Shown: positions 51,708 through 61,775, numbered from the stretch's first letter. The stretch: DNA of 64,000 bases from an uncultured Dorea sp. (GCA_910584095.1 CAJTYU010000007.1:53258-117257); one strand, 5' to 3'. Numbers and translations are program-made. The notes: a model not told the origin generated them from the letters alone.

Positions 51708-52376
51708 TCACTGTTTTTCTATGATATCCCCTTGCTTTTTATAAATACTTCCGGCCGGTACATATCCTCTGACAGAAGACAGCGGATAAATATTGCTGTG
51801 CGCGCCTACCACGCTTCCCGGATTCAAAACCGTTCCGCATCCTACTTCGACCTCGTCTCCCAACATTGCCCCAAACTTTTTGATTCCGGTCTCAATCTGT
51901 TCTTCCGGCGTTTTTACAACCACAAGCTTTTTGTCGGATTTTACATTAGAGGTAATAGACCCCGCCCCCATATGAGCCTTATATCCGAGAATGGAATCCC
52001 CGACATAATTATAGTGAGGCACCTGAACCTTATTAAACAGAATCACATTCTTAAGTTCCGTGGAATTTCCAACCACAGCTCCCTCCCCTACAATCGCATT
52101 TCCCCGGATAAACGCACAATGTCTTATCTCCGCATTCTTTCCTATGATCGCCGGTCCATGAATATACGCAGAAGGAAATACATGAGCAGACTTGGCGATC
52201 CATACATCCTCTCCCCTTTTCTCATATTCTTCTTTTGGTAAAGATTCTCCAAGTTCTTTGATAAATGCTCCAATTTTCGGAAGCGCTTCCCATGGATAAG
52301 TTATCCCCTCAAAAATATCCTTTGCAATCGTTTCCTCCAACGTATACAATGCCTGTACTGTTAATTCTTTTCTCAT
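51708..52376 (-). CDS. Left-handed beta-helix acyl/sugar-nucleotidyl-transferase-like protein
   Basis: 222 residues. After a helical N-terminus (about 1-55) comes a hexapeptide-repeat helix (VWIAKSAHVFPSAYIHGPAIIGKNAEIRHCAFIRGNAIVGEGAVVGNSTELKN...), like the C-terminal acetyltransferase part of GlmU, but no nucleotidyltransferase domain. Probably a sugar-nucleotide acyltransferase or scaffold; substrate unknown. Start ATG 52376 with AAAGGAAAG, one base after the topB stop. Confidence 0.8.
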   Translation of the reverse strand: MRKELTVQALYTLEETIAKDIFEGITYPWEALPKIGAFIKELGESLPKEEYEKRGEDVWIAKSAHVFPSAYIHGPAIIGKNAEIRHCAFIRGNAIVGEGAVVGNSTELKNVILFNKVQVPHYNYVGDSILGYKAHMGAGSITSNVKSDKKLVVVKTPEEQIETGIKKFGAMLGDEVEVGCGTVLNPGSVVGAHSNIYPLSSVRGYVPAGSIYKKQGDIIEKQ

Positions 52377-52377
52377 A

Positions 52378-54384
52378 TTATTTCTTTCCTTTCTTATAAA
52401 ATCCCGCCGCCCTGTCATAACATCCACGCAGCTCATATTGATTATTTAGTGCGAGAACCCCTTTGGTTCTGGACCAGATAAAGGTTTCTAATTTCTTCAT
52501 ATATTCGTCGGAGGTAATATCCCCGTCCGCCACGTAAGTCAGCCCCTTCTCCCAGCTTGCCGTAAGTTCCGGATTCAAAAGAGACTTAATAGAATGCGCT
52601 ACCACATCAAAGATCATCTCCCCTTCCAGAGTCGGAGAAACAATCTGTGTTTTCTTATTCAGGGCCAGATATTGGTTATTGAATAATTTCTTCAAAATCT
52701 CTCCTCTGGTAGCGCTGGTTCCAATCCCGCTTCCTTTAATCTGGGCGCGCAATTCCTCATCTTCAATCAATTGACCGGCGTTTTCCATAGCCAGAATCAG
52801 AGACCCGGAATTGTATCGTTTTGGCGGCGTAGTCCTGCCTTCCTTGACAGACAATCCTGCAACCGGAAGCTTCATTCCCTTACGCAGCTTCTTAAGCGCC
52901 GCAAACAATGCGCCGTCCCCCGCTTCATTCGCTTCATTCTCTCCGGCGTCATCCCCCGTCTTTGGCTTTGAAAGCCCAGATACCTTCAGGTATCCCTCCT
53001 CTGCCAGCGCCTTAAATCCGGCATAGAACCGCTCTCCTCTCATATTCAGAACTACAGACGCCCTCTGATAAACGGCAGGCGGATAGAAAATGCCAAGAAA
53101 ACGTCTGACAATCACATCATACACTCTGACGGAAATTCCCGATACGCTTCTTAACGCACTGATCCCCTGTCCGGTAGGGATAATCGCATAATGGTCGGTA
53201 ATCTGTTTATCATTCACATATCTGCTCTTTGCAAGGTTTTTATGACTGCCAAACTTTGCGATATCCTGAAGAAAAGGGACTGCCGCATCGTATTTCATCA
53301 GCCCGTTTAAGTTCTTATGTATTTCTTTTGCCACGGCTGCAGATAACACTCTGGCATCCGTCCTTGGATAGGTAACCAGCTTCTTTTCATACAGCTCCTG
53401 AACAATCCGCAATGTTTCGTCGGGACTGATCTTAAACTGTTTCGAGCATTCATTCTGAAGCTCCGCAAGGTTGAATAGAAGCGGCGGATTCTTCTTCTCT
53501 TTCTTCTTCTCCACCTTTTCCACCTGAGCGTTTAGAGGGCTCTCCTCCTCCAGATACAGGATCAGTTCCTTGGCGTACCGCTCCTCCTTAAATCCGTTTT
53601 CCTTATAAAGCGCCGGAGACGCATAATATTTGGAACCTTCTGCCGCTCTCCATTCTCCCTCCAGAGACTCTCCGTCCGCTTTCGCCGTGCAGAGTACCCT
53701 GTAAAAAGGCGTCTCAACAAATTCCCTGATTTCCCGTTCCCTGCGGACCACCATCCCCAGCACGCAAGTCATAACGCGTCCCACAGAAATCACCGAGTAC
53801 TTTTTATTTAGATAGCTTGAAATACTATTTCCATATTTCAAAGTTAAAAGCCTTGAAAAATTGATTCCCATCAGATAATCTTCTTTTGCCCTCAAATAAG
53901 CAGATGCAGACAGATTATCATATTCCGCCAAATCCTTCGCCTCTCTGATACCCCGCAGGATTTCCTCCTCTGTCTGGGAATCAATCCACACTCTGAGCCG
54001 CCGCTTGCCCTTCACCTCTGCCATCTGTTCCACCAGCCGGTAGATATATTCTCCCTCCCGTCCGGAATCCGTACACACATAAATGGTATCCACATCCGAA
54101 CGGTTTAAAAGACCGGACACAATCCGAAACTGCTTTGCGACTCCGGGAATCACCTCATACTTAAATTCCTCCGGTAAAAACGGCAGAGTCTTAAGACTCC
54201 ACCGTTTGTATTTTTCATCATAGACCTCCGGATAGCTCATCGTCACCAGATGCCCCACGCACCAAGTTACAACAGCCTCTTCTGATTCCAGATATCCGTC
54301 GCCCCGTCTTGTCTGTAAATGCAGCGCCTTTGCAAATTCCTGCGCCACACTTGGTTTCTCAGCTATATACAGCGATTTTCCCAT
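52378..54384 (-). CDS. topB: DNA topoisomerase III (type IA)
   Basis: 668 residues. TOPRIM domain (SLYIAEKPSVAQEFAKALH, TDSGREGEYIYRL), active-site Tyr near 338 in LVTYPRTDARVLS, and YNSGSLILAMENAGQLI plus GIGTSATRGEILKKL of the type IA core. C-terminal zinc fingers are absent, as in many TopB. Decatenates replication or recombination intermediates. Might lie in a chromosomal rather than mobile setting, as neighbours are housekeeping genes. Confidence 0.93.
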   Translation of the reverse strand: MGKSLYIAEKPSVAQEFAKALHLQTRRGDGYLESEEAVVTWCVGHLVTMSYPEVYDEKYKRWSLKTLPFLPEEFKYEVIPGVAKQFRIVSGLLNRSDVDTIYVCTDSGREGEYIYRLVEQMAEVKGKRRLRVWIDSQTEEEILRGIREAKDLAEYDNLSASAYLRAKEDYLMGINFSRLLTLKYGNSISSYLNKKYSVISVGRVMTCVLGMVVRREREIREFVETPFYRVLCTAKADGESLEGEWRAAEGSKYYASPALYKENGFKEERYAKELILYLEEESPLNAQVEKVEKKKEKKNPPLLFNLAELQNECSKQFKISPDETLRIVQELYEKKLVTYPRTDARVLSAAVAKEIHKNLNGLMKYDAAVPFLQDIAKFGSHKNLAKSRYVNDKQITDHYAIIPTGQGISALRSVSGISVRVYDVIVRRFLGIFYPPAVYQRASVVLNMRGERFYAGFKALAEEGYLKVSGLSKPKTGDDAGENEANEAGDGALFAALKKLRKGMKLPVAGLSVKEGRTTPPKRYNSGSLILAMENAGQLIEDEELRAQIKGSGIGTSATRGEILKKLFNNQYLALNKKTQIVSPTLEGEMIFDVVAHSIKSLLNPELTASWEKGLTYVADGDITSDEYMKKLETFIWSRTKGVLALNNQYELRGCYDRAAGFYKKGKK

Positions 54385-54469
54385 ACATTCTCTCCACTTC
54401 TGTCACAGCGGCCCGTTAAAGCGGATACGTCAAATCTGCTTTTCTCCCAAACCGGCCGCTGCGTTCTCT

Positions 54470-56572
54470 CTATCTTTTCAACCTATGCTTCAGCTTTTTA
54501 AAGAGGTTCGGTTTCTGTTCCGCGTAAGCCTTTCTTGCAAAAACAGCCTCTCTCATAAAGCGTTCCTGAGAATTAACAAAGGGCTCCTTCTGCTCCTTTT
54601 TTATATAATTCCCATCGCTTTGAAGCACGCGCGCTTTTAGATTATCTGCAAGCATCACGTCTAGATAATGATTGATCTGATGCTTTACATGCGTATCTAT
54701 AATCGGACAGGCAACCTCCACCCGCTTCTCAGTATTTCTGGTCATCATATCTGCCGAGCCAATATAAATCTTCTGCGCTTCACCGGTTCCAAAACTGAAG
54801 ATCCTTGGATGCTCCAGATATCTTCCCACAATACTGGTAACCGCCACATGATCTGTATAGCCTTCCACACCCGGAAGCACACAGCAGATTCCCCGCACGA
54901 TCAAGTCAATCTTCACTCCTGCCTGAGACGCCTCGCACACCTTTTCGATAAAATCTACGTCCGTCACAGAATTCATCTTCATAATGATCCTGCCCGACGA
55001 ACCCTTAGCAATCTCCTCGTCCATCAATGCCAGAACCTTCGGCTTTAAGCTGGTGGGAGATACAATCAAATTGCGGTAAATCCCATCCAAATTACTGATC
55101 GACATGTTCTTAAAAAATGCCGCCGCATCCTCTCCGATCTCCCGGTTTCCGGTTATGAGTGATAAATCCGTATACATCGCTGCGGTCTTCTCATTATAAT
55201 TGCCGGTTCCAATCTGGGTAACGTACTGGATATCATTACGGTTCCGGTAGGTAATCAGAGAGATCTTCGAATGTACTTTATACCCCTCAAATCCATATAT
55301 TACCCGGCACCCCGCATCTTCTAACCGCTCGGACCAGTCAATGTTATTCTGCTCGTCAAATCTGGCCCGCAGTTCAATCAGCACCGTTACTTCTTTGCCG
55401 TTCTCTGCCGCGGCACACAGATACTCTACCAGCCTTGCCTTCTTCGCCAGCCGGTAAATGGTAATCTTAATAGTAAGCACATTCGGATCGTATGCCGCCT
55501 CGCGGATCAGCCTCAAAAAAGGCTCCATGCTCTCAAACGGATAGAACAACAGCAGATCTTTCCTCTTCACCTGCCGGAAAACGCTTCCCTCCTGCACGAA
55601 TCTTGACTCCTGAGGCGTAAACGTCCGATAAACCAGAGGCCTCTTCATGGCGTCCGGAAGATTACCGGCAATCGCGAACACATAATCCAGCTTCATAGAC
55701 ATCTTGGTACGGAATATCTGTTCTCTTCGAATGTTGAACTTCTCGCAAAAATATTTCTCATTCTCTGGAGAAAGCTTCTCTGCGGTCTCCAGCCGCACCA
55801 CTGCCATCCTTCTTCTCTTATGAAGCGTCTTCTTCATGCGGTAACGGAAATCATCGTTAATCTCCAACGCTTCGTCGTCCGGCGTAATATCCGCATTTCT
55901 TGTCACACAAATATAATTCCTGTCTGAAATCTCATATCTTGGAAATATAAGATCCAGATACTCTAATATCACTTTTTCCATCCGTATATACCGGATATCA
56001 TGTCCCGGAAGATACAGAATGTCTGTTACATACGGAGGAACCGGCACAATTCCCAGCATTGTCTTGTTCTTCTGCTTCAAATTTGCAGTCACGTAAATTT
56101 CCTTATTAACCAAATGCGGAAAAGGATGGTTGGCATCTACAATCTGAGGAGACAGCACCGGAAGCATCTGCTCCTTAAAATACCTCTTAACATACTTCTT
56201 CTCGCTCTGCTCCAGCTCCTTAAAGCTCAGACTGCACACTCCGTAAGGAATCAGCTGCTTCTTAATATCCGCATAGGTCTTATCCCTCTCCTTATAAAGA
56301 GGCGCCACCGCCTTATAGATTGCGTCTAACTGCTCCATCGGCGTCATGCCTGAACGGGCATCCACCGCCTTCGAATCAGCCGCCGCCATATCGAACAGGC
56401 TCCCAACCCGGATCATAAAAAACTCATCCAGATTACTGGTAAAAATAGCGACAAATTTCAGCCTCTCTAAAATCGGCACCGTCTGGTCCCGCGCCTCTTC
56501 AAGCACCCTGCGGTTAAATTTCAGCCAAGAGAGCTCCCTGTTCTGCGTATAATTCAAAATGTCATCCTTCAT
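54470..56572 (-). CDS. ppk1: Polyphosphate kinase 1
   Basis: Polymerises ATP gamma-phosphate into polyphosphate. 700 residues: N domain (NRELSWLKFNRRVLEEA), head domain, then two phospholipase-D-like domains with autophosphorylated His in GYKVHSKISLITYR, IGTGNYNEKTAAMYTDLSL and GSADMMTRNTEKRVEV. Complete length. Promoter at 56620-56648. Confidence 0.96.
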   Translation of the reverse strand: MKDDILNYTQNRELSWLKFNRRVLEEARDQTVPILERLKFVAIFTSNLDEFFMIRVGSLFDMAAADSKAVDARSGMTPMEQLDAIYKAVAPLYKERDKTYADIKKQLIPYGVCSLSFKELEQSEKKYVKRYFKEQMLPVLSPQIVDANHPFPHLVNKEIYVTANLKQKNKTMLGIVPVPPYVTDILYLPGHDIRYIRMEKVILEYLDLIFPRYEISDRNYICVTRNADITPDDEALEINDDFRYRMKKTLHKRRRMAVVRLETAEKLSPENEKYFCEKFNIRREQIFRTKMSMKLDYVFAIAGNLPDAMKRPLVYRTFTPQESRFVQEGSVFRQVKRKDLLLFYPFESMEPFLRLIREAAYDPNVLTIKITIYRLAKKARLVEYLCAAAENGKEVTVLIELRARFDEQNNIDWSERLEDAGCRVIYGFEGYKVHSKISLITYRNRNDIQYVTQIGTGNYNEKTAAMYTDLSLITGNREIGEDAAAFFKNMSISNLDGIYRNLIVSPTSLKPKVLALMDEEIAKGSSGRIIMKMNSVTDVDFIEKVCEASQAGVKIDLIVRGICCVLPGVEGYTDHVAVTSIVGRYLEHPRIFSFGTGEAQKIYIGSADMMTRNTEKRVEVACPIIDTHVKHQINHYLDVMLADNLKARVLQSDGNYIKKEQKEPFVNSQERFMREAVFARKAYAEQKPNLFKKLKHRLKR

Positions 56573-56619
56573 CTTCCCAGCCCCCTTAAAAGGATTTCTT
56601 CTGACAGCGTTACGTAATT

Positions 56620-56648
56620 ATTATATACTGTATTTCTTGCTATTTCCA
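56620..56648 (-). promoter_or_regulatory. Sigma-A-like promoter of ppk1
   Basis: Minus strand TGGAAA (56643-56648), 17 bp, TATAAT (56620-56625). Its -35 overlaps the divergent ABC-F promoter. Confidence 0.6.
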
Positions 56649-56665
56649 TTCTTTTTTGATAAGAT
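56637..56665 (+). promoter_or_regulatory. Sigma-A-like promoter of the second ABC-F gene
   Basis: TTGCTA (56637-56642), 17 bp, TAAGAT (56660-56665), 58 bp before the ATG. Confidence 0.55.
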
Positions 56666-56723
56666 TGTCTGGTGTATCACAATAAAACCTCACAAAACAA
56701 AATCAAGGAGGAATCCAGACAAT

Positions 56724-58358
56724 ATGATCAGTACAAACAACATTACCCTGCGCGTCGGAAAAAAAGCGCTGTTTGAGGATGTCAACATTAAATTCACCGA
56801 AGGAAACTGTTACGGCCTGATCGGCGCCAACGGCGCCGGCAAATCCACCTTCCTTAAAATATTATCCGGCCAGCTTGAGCCTTCCGGCGGCGAGGTTATC
56901 GTCACCCCGGGCGACCGGCTCTCATTTCTGCAGCAGGATCACTTTAAATACGATCAATATACGGTTCTTGACACCGTTATTATGGGAAATGCAAGACTCT
57001 ATGAAATTATGAAAGAAAAAGACGCCATTTACGCCAAGGAAGACTTTACCAATGAGGACGGCATCAGAGCCAGCGAGCTGGAGGCGGAATTTGCTTCTAT
57101 GAACGGCTGGGAGGCGGAATCTGAGGCAGCCTCCCTTCTGAACGGCCTTGGTATCGGCACGGAACTTCACGAAGCAGATATGAAAGGTCTGGATGGACCG
57201 GAAAAGGTAAAAGTGCTGCTTGCGCAGGCTCTATTTGGCAGCCCGGACATCCTGCTCCTAGACGAGCCTACCAACCATCTGGATCTGGACGCCATCGGAT
57301 GGCTGGAAGAATTTCTGATCAACTTTGAAAACACGGTAATTGTGGTATCCCACGACCGGTATTTTCTCAATAAGGTATGTACCCAGATCGCGGACATCGA
57401 CTACGGCAAAATTAAGTTATATGCCGGCAACTACGATTTCTGGTATGAATCCAGCCAGCTTCTGATTCGCCAGATGAAGGAAGCCAACAAGAAAAAAGAA
57501 GAAAAAATTAAGGAACTTCAGGAATTTATTTCCCGGTTCAGCGCAAATGCATCCAAATCCAAACAAGCAACCTCCAGAAAACGAGCTCTGGAGAAAATCC
57601 AGTTAGATGACATCCAGCCCTCTAGCCGGAAGTACCCCTATATCAACTTTACGCCAAACCGCTCCATCGGCAATGAGGTTCTGACAGTAGAAGGCATCAG
57701 CAAATCAATAAACGGAGAAAAAGTCCTTGATAATATCAGCTTCACTCTGGGGCGCGATGACAAAGCAGCCTTTGTAGGAAGCAATGAACTTGCCAAGACT
57801 GTCCTATTTCAGATTCTTATGGGAGAAATCGAGCCGGACGAGGGAACCTACAAATGGGGCGTTACCACCTCTCAGGCATATTTCCCTCTGGATTCCGGAA
57901 GTGAATTTGAAAGCGACGATACCATTGTGGAATGGCTGACGCAGTACTCGGAAAATAAGGACGTAACCTATGTCAGAGGCTTTCTGGGAAGGATGCTCTT
58001 TGGCGGAGACGACGGCGTAAAAAAAGTCCGCGTCTTATCCGGCGGCGAGAAGGTCAGATGCCTGTTATCTAAAATGATGATCTCCGGAGCCAATGTACTA
58101 CTCTTCGACGAGCCTACCAACCATCTGGACATGGAATCCATCACCGCACTGAATAACGGCATGATCAAATTCCCCGGCGTCATTCTATTTACCTCCAGAG
58201 ACCATCAAATCGTCCAGACTACGGCCAATCGGATTATGGAAATTGTTCCAGGCGGCAGGCTGATTGACAAGATTACAACCTACGACGAATATCTGGAAAA
58301 TGATGAAATGGCAAGAAAACGCCAGACTTACAGCGTACAAAAAGAAGAGGATGACTAA
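56724..58358 (+). CDS. ABC-F family ATPase (YkpA/YbiT-like)
   Basis: 544 residues from ATG 56724, chosen for AAGGAGGAATCC upstream and MISTNNITLRVGKKALF; an upstream in-frame extension is not coding. NBD1: GANGAGKST and LLLDEPTNHLD. NBD2 has a deviant Walker A, GSNELAKT (Ala replaces the usual Gly before Lys), with LSGGEKVRCLLSK and LLFDEPTNHLD; this pattern is known in YkpA/YbiT proteins. Likely ribosome-associated. Convergent with asd, sharing a terminator. Confidence 0.88.
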   Translation: MISTNNITLRVGKKALFEDVNIKFTEGNCYGLIGANGAGKSTFLKILSGQLEPSGGEVIVTPGDRLSFLQQDHFKYDQYTVLDTVIMGNARLYEIMKEKDAIYAKEDFTNEDGIRASELEAEFASMNGWEAESEAASLLNGLGIGTELHEADMKGLDGPEKVKVLLAQALFGSPDILLLDEPTNHLDLDAIGWLEEFLINFENTVIVVSHDRYFLNKVCTQIADIDYGKIKLYAGNYDFWYESSQLLIRQMKEANKKKEEKIKELQEFISRFSANASKSKQATSRKRALEKIQLDDIQPSSRKYPYINFTPNRSIGNEVLTVEGISKSINGEKVLDNISFTLGRDDKAAFVGSNELAKTVLFQILMGEIEPDEGTYKWGVTTSQAYFPLDSGSEFESDDTIVEWLTQYSENKDVTYVRGFLGRMLFGGDDGVKKVRVLSGGEKVRCLLSKMMISGANVLLFDEPTNHLDMESITALNNGMIKFPGVILFTSRDHQIVQTTANRIMEIVPGGRLIDKITTYDEYLENDEMARKRQTYSVQKEEDD

Positions 58359-58384
58359 GCTCTGGCTTAGTCATCCTCTTCTTT
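58341..58384. terminator. Strong bidirectional terminator between ABC-F and asd
   Basis: Perfect 20-bp stem (58341-58360 with 58365-58384) with a TCTG loop. The ABC-F stop codon lies in the stem. On the minus strand the 3' arm is followed by TTTTTG-type U-rich sequence; on the plus strand by TTCTTTAT. Confidence 0.8.
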
Positions 58385-58441
58385 ATAAACTTCCGCATAT
58401 GGAGATTCTGTTCTCTCACTCTCTCCACTAGCACAAACGGC

Positions 58442-59527
58442 TTATTTCTTTGTAATATACTGTTTTGCCGCAAGAGTCTCCGCACAAAGCACCGCGCCGC
58501 CCGCCGCGCCGCGAATGGTGTTGTGAGAAAGACCCACGAACTTATAATCAAACATACTGTCCTCGCGAAGACGCCCAATGGATACGCCCATACCATTTTC
58601 ATAATCCACATCCAGCTTTACCTGAGGACGGTTATCCTCTTCCAGATACTGGATAAACTGTTTCGGTGCGCTTGGAAGCGCCGCCTCCTGCGGAAATCCT
58701 TTATAATTCCTCAATGCCTCAATTAACTGTTCCTTTGACGGCTTCTTCTCAAAGTTAATAAATACTGCCGCCGTATGTCCATTTAATACCGGAACACGGA
58801 TACACTGGCAGGTAATTTTCGGAAACGCCGCCTTCACAATCTGCCCATTCTCAACCTTTCCAAGAACCCGCAGCGGCTCTAACTCGCTCTTTTCCTCTTC
58901 TCCGCCGATATATGGAATAATATTCTCTGCCATCTCCGGCCAGTCCTTGAATGTCTTGCCGGCTCCGGAAATTGCCTGATAGGTAGTCACTACCAATTCT
59001 TTGGGTCCAAATTCTTTCCATGCCGCCAGACACGGCGCATAGCTCTGAATGGAACAGTTAGGCTTCACTGCAATAAATCCGCGGGAAGTTCCAAGACGTT
59101 CCTTCTGAGAAGCAATCACATCAAAATGCTCCGGGTTAATCTCCGGAACCACCATCGGCACATCCGGAGTCCACCTGTGGGCGCTGTTATTAGATACCAC
59201 CGGAGTCTCTGTCTTCGCATACTCTTCCTCAATCGCACGAATTTCTTCTTTACTCATGTCCACAGCGCTGAACACAAAATCAACCGTAGCCGCAACCTTT
59301 TCTACTTCATTTACATTCAAAACAACTAACTTCTTCACAGTCTCCGGCATAGGCGAAGTCATCTTCCAGCGGCCTCCGACCGCCTCCTCATAAGTCTTGC
59401 CGGCAGATCTTGGACTTGCCGCAACAGTAACCACTTCAAACCACGGATGATTCTCAAGCAAAGAAATAAATCTCTGGCCCACCATCCCCGTTGCTCCAAG
59501 TATACCGACTCTTAATTTCTGTTCCAT
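58442..59527 (-). CDS. asd: Aspartate-semialdehyde dehydrogenase
   Basis: NADP-dependent reduction of aspartyl phosphate to the semialdehyde, toward lysine, threonine and methionine. 361 residues, of the archaeal/fungal-like branch: GILGATGMVGQRFISLLENHPWFE, catalytic Cys near 155 in KPNCSIQSYAP, and PFP/INGH-type HTAAVFINFEKKP. Its start codon lies inside the last codons of argH (16-bp overlap) after GGAGGAAAG. Confidence 0.95.
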   Translation of the reverse strand: MEQKLRVGILGATGMVGQRFISLLENHPWFEVVTVAASPRSAGKTYEEAVGGRWKMTSPMPETVKKLVVLNVNEVEKVAATVDFVFSAVDMSKEEIRAIEEEYAKTETPVVSNNSAHRWTPDVPMVVPEINPEHFDVIASQKERLGTSRGFIAVKPNCSIQSYAPCLAAWKEFGPKELVVTTYQAISGAGKTFKDWPEMAENIIPYIGGEEEKSELEPLRVLGKVENGQIVKAAFPKITCQCIRVPVLNGHTAAVFINFEKKPSKEQLIEALRNYKGFPQEAALPSAPKQFIQYLEEDNRPQVKLDVDYENGMGVSIGRLREDSMFDYKFVGLSHNTIRGAAGGAVLCAETLAAKQYITKK

Positions 59528-60918
59528 TCTTCTTTCCTCCTAGCTTCTCTCAAATACTGCTTGTATAATTTGATCGCCTGTTTCATCGCAGCCTTTCCCG
59601 GCGCTCCCATCGTCACCCTCTTATTTACGCAGGTCTCTAAGCTGATCGCGTCAAAAATGTCTTCCTCAAATACCGGGGAAATCTCCCGGAATTCCTCCAG
59701 TGTCATATCGTCCAGCGCAATATTCTTCTCAATACAATACAAAACAAGTCTTCCCACAATGCCATGCGCATCCCGGAAAGGAACTCCATGGTTTACCAGA
59801 TAATCCGCCGCATCCGTCGCATTGGTAAATCCCTGTCTGGCGCTTTTCTCCATACGGTCCGTCAGAAACCGCATTGTTCTCAGCATCCCAGTAAACAATG
59901 CAATACACCCCTTCGCCGTATCCATGGCGTCAAAGCACATCTCCTTATCTTCCTGCATGTCCTTGTTATATGCAAGCGGAATTCCCTTCATCACAGTGAG
60001 AAGAGACATCAGCGCCCCGTACACCCGTCCGGCCTTGCCCCGTACAAGCTCAGCAATATCCGGATTCTTCTTCTGCGGCATAATGCTGCTTCCGGTACTG
60101 TACGCATCGTCGATCTCCACAAACTGGTACTCGTTAGAATTCCAAAGGATCACCTCTTCGGAGAATCTGGATAGGTGCATCAACACGATAGAAAGAGCCG
60201 ACATCAGTTCAATCAAATAATCTCTGTCCGACACCCCGTCCATACTATTTAACGTAGGACCGTCAAAGCCCAAAAGCTGCGCCGTATATTCTCTGTCCAG
60301 AGGATAGGTGGTGCCGGCCAGAGCTCCTGAACCCAGCGGACAAGTATTCATCCTTTTATAAATATCCCGCATCCTTTCGTGATCCCGTTTGAACATCTCG
60401 AAATACGCTCCCATATGATGCGCAAGCGTAATCGGCTGAGCTTTCTGCAGATGAGTAAACCCTGGCATGACCGTTTCCGTATGTTCCTCCATAATAGCAA
60501 GAATCGCCCGAAGCAGCTCCTCCAGCAGATGACTGATCTGGGTAATCTCATCCCGGGTATACAGCTTCATATCCAGAGCCACCTGATCATTTCTGCTTCT
60601 TCCTGTGTGAAGCTTCTTTCCCGCATCCCCAATCCTTGAAATCAATGTCGCCTCTACAAAGCTGTGAATGTCTTCATAAGCATCCGATATCTTAAGTTTC
60701 CCCTTTTCCACATCGGATAGGATGCCCTCTAGTCCATCTATAATCTGTTCTTTTTCTATATCAGTAAGGATACCCTGCTTTGCAAGCATCATCACATGTG
60801 CAATACTGCCCCGGATATCCTGCGCATACAGTTTCTTATCGAAAGAAATCGATGCATTAAAATTATAAACAAGCTGGTCCGTTTCTTTTGTAAAACGCCC
60901 GCCCCATAACTGCGCCAT
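59512..60918 (-). CDS. argH: Argininosuccinate lyase
   Basis: Releases fumarate from argininosuccinate to give arginine. 468 residues: LWGGRFTKETDQLVYNFNASISFDKKLY, HTGRSRNDQVALDMKL, and the signature GSSIMPQKKNPDIAELVRGK (catalytic Ser near 277). No argG in the window; it lies between queH and asd. Confidence 0.97.
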   Translation of the reverse strand: MAQLWGGRFTKETDQLVYNFNASISFDKKLYAQDIRGSIAHVMMLAKQGILTDIEKEQIIDGLEGILSDVEKGKLKISDAYEDIHSFVEATLISRIGDAGKKLHTGRSRNDQVALDMKLYTRDEITQISHLLEELLRAILAIMEEHTETVMPGFTHLQKAQPITLAHHMGAYFEMFKRDHERMRDIYKRMNTCPLGSGALAGTTYPLDREYTAQLLGFDGPTLNSMDGVSDRDYLIELMSALSIVLMHLSRFSEEVILWNSNEYQFVEIDDAYSTGSSIMPQKKNPDIAELVRGKAGRVYGALMSLLTVMKGIPLAYNKDMQEDKEMCFDAMDTAKGCIALFTGMLRTMRFLTDRMEKSARQGFTNATDAADYLVNHGVPFRDAHGIVGRLVLYCIEKNIALDDMTLEEFREISPVFEEDIFDAISLETCVNKRVTMGAPGKAAMKQAIKLYKQYLREARRKEEWNRN

Positions 60919-60954
60919 CTTCTGTCCTTCTTTCTCTCTGTTTGTTTCTAAATT

Positions 60955-61629
60955 TCAGTTAAACATTCTACCACACTTATCCGTTCTTGAAAACCCTTGA
61001 AATGTATTTTCTATCCGCCTTTTCTCTGCCTCTTCATAAGAATACACGCATCCGCAGTAGTCCTGCCGATATAGATGATACTCCTTTGACAATTCTATAG
61101 AACGCTTATAGCCATTCCTCTTCTTAAAATCAGAGGGCAGGTAATCTACGCCGTACTCCCTTCCAAGCTTCATGCCGATATCATTCAATTTTCCGGCTTT
61201 TTTTAAAGGACTGATACTAAGCGTAGTAGTAAAATAATCATATTCTCCTTCTTTCGCAAGGACCGCCGCCGCCCGCAGACGCAGCTCATAGCAGCGCATA
61301 CACCTCTCTCCGCCTTCTTTCTCTCTCTCGAATCCCTTGACAGCCTCATAGAATCGTTCTTGCTCGTAGGGTCCGGCAGCAAATGAAATCGGATACTTTA
61401 CTTCCAACTCATCAATCAGCCTCTGCTGTTCCACAATTCTTTTGGCATACTCTGGCTCCGGATAAATATTTGGATTATAATAAAACACCGTAATCCTAAA
61501 ATACTGGCTCAGATACTCCAATACATAACTGCTGCAGGGAGCGCAGCAGCTATGCAGCAAAAGCCTCGGCGCTTTGTTCTCTTTCTCTAAATCTGCAATT
61601 ATTTTCTCAAGCTCTTTCTGATAATTCAT
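60955..61629 (-). CDS. queH: Epoxyqueuosine reductase QueH
   Basis: Last step of queuosine synthesis on tRNA, reducing epoxyqueuosine with an Fe-S cluster; replaces QueG in many Firmicutes. 224 residues with LLLHSCCAPCSSYVLEYL (Cys28, 29, 32), ERCMRCYELRL and DYCGCVYSYEEAEKRR, the conserved cysteine sets. Start ATG 61629 with GGGGAT/GAGG upstream; a further upstream in-frame start would cross the promoter. First gene of queH-argH-asd. Confidence 0.93.
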   Translation of the reverse strand: MNYQKELEKIIADLEKENKAPRLLLHSCCAPCSSYVLEYLSQYFRITVFYYNPNIYPEPEYAKRIVEQQRLIDELEVKYPISFAAGPYEQERFYEAVKGFEREKEGGERCMRCYELRLRAAAVLAKEGEYDYFTTTLSISPLKKAGKLNDIGMKLGREYGVDYLPSDFKKRNGYKRSIELSKEYHLYRQDYCGCVYSYEEAEKRRIENTFQGFSRTDKCGRMFN

Positions 61630-61696
61630 CCTCGCGTATCCCCTTATCCATAAGAATCTCTTACTGCGTATGCTTCTGATTATCCTGTAGATATTA

Positions 61697-61725
61697 AGTA
61701 TATGGTATTTTAAGCGCCGATGCAA
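61697..61725 (-). promoter_or_regulatory. Sigma-A promoter of queH-argH-asd
   Basis: Minus strand TTGCAT (61720-61725), 17 bp, TATACT (61697-61702), about 65 bp before the ATG. Confidence 0.7.
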
Positions 61726-61746
61726 GAATGTACTATGCACATTCTT
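61724..61746. promoter_or_regulatory. Palindrome next to the queH -35 box
   Basis: AAGAATGT-N7-ACATTCTT, perfect 8-bp arms, touching the queH -35 and lying between divergent queH and the ABC transporter genes. Operator-like; motif not recognised. Confidence 0.5.
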
Positions 61747-61775
61747 TATTATTTTTCCATAAACTAAGATATAGA

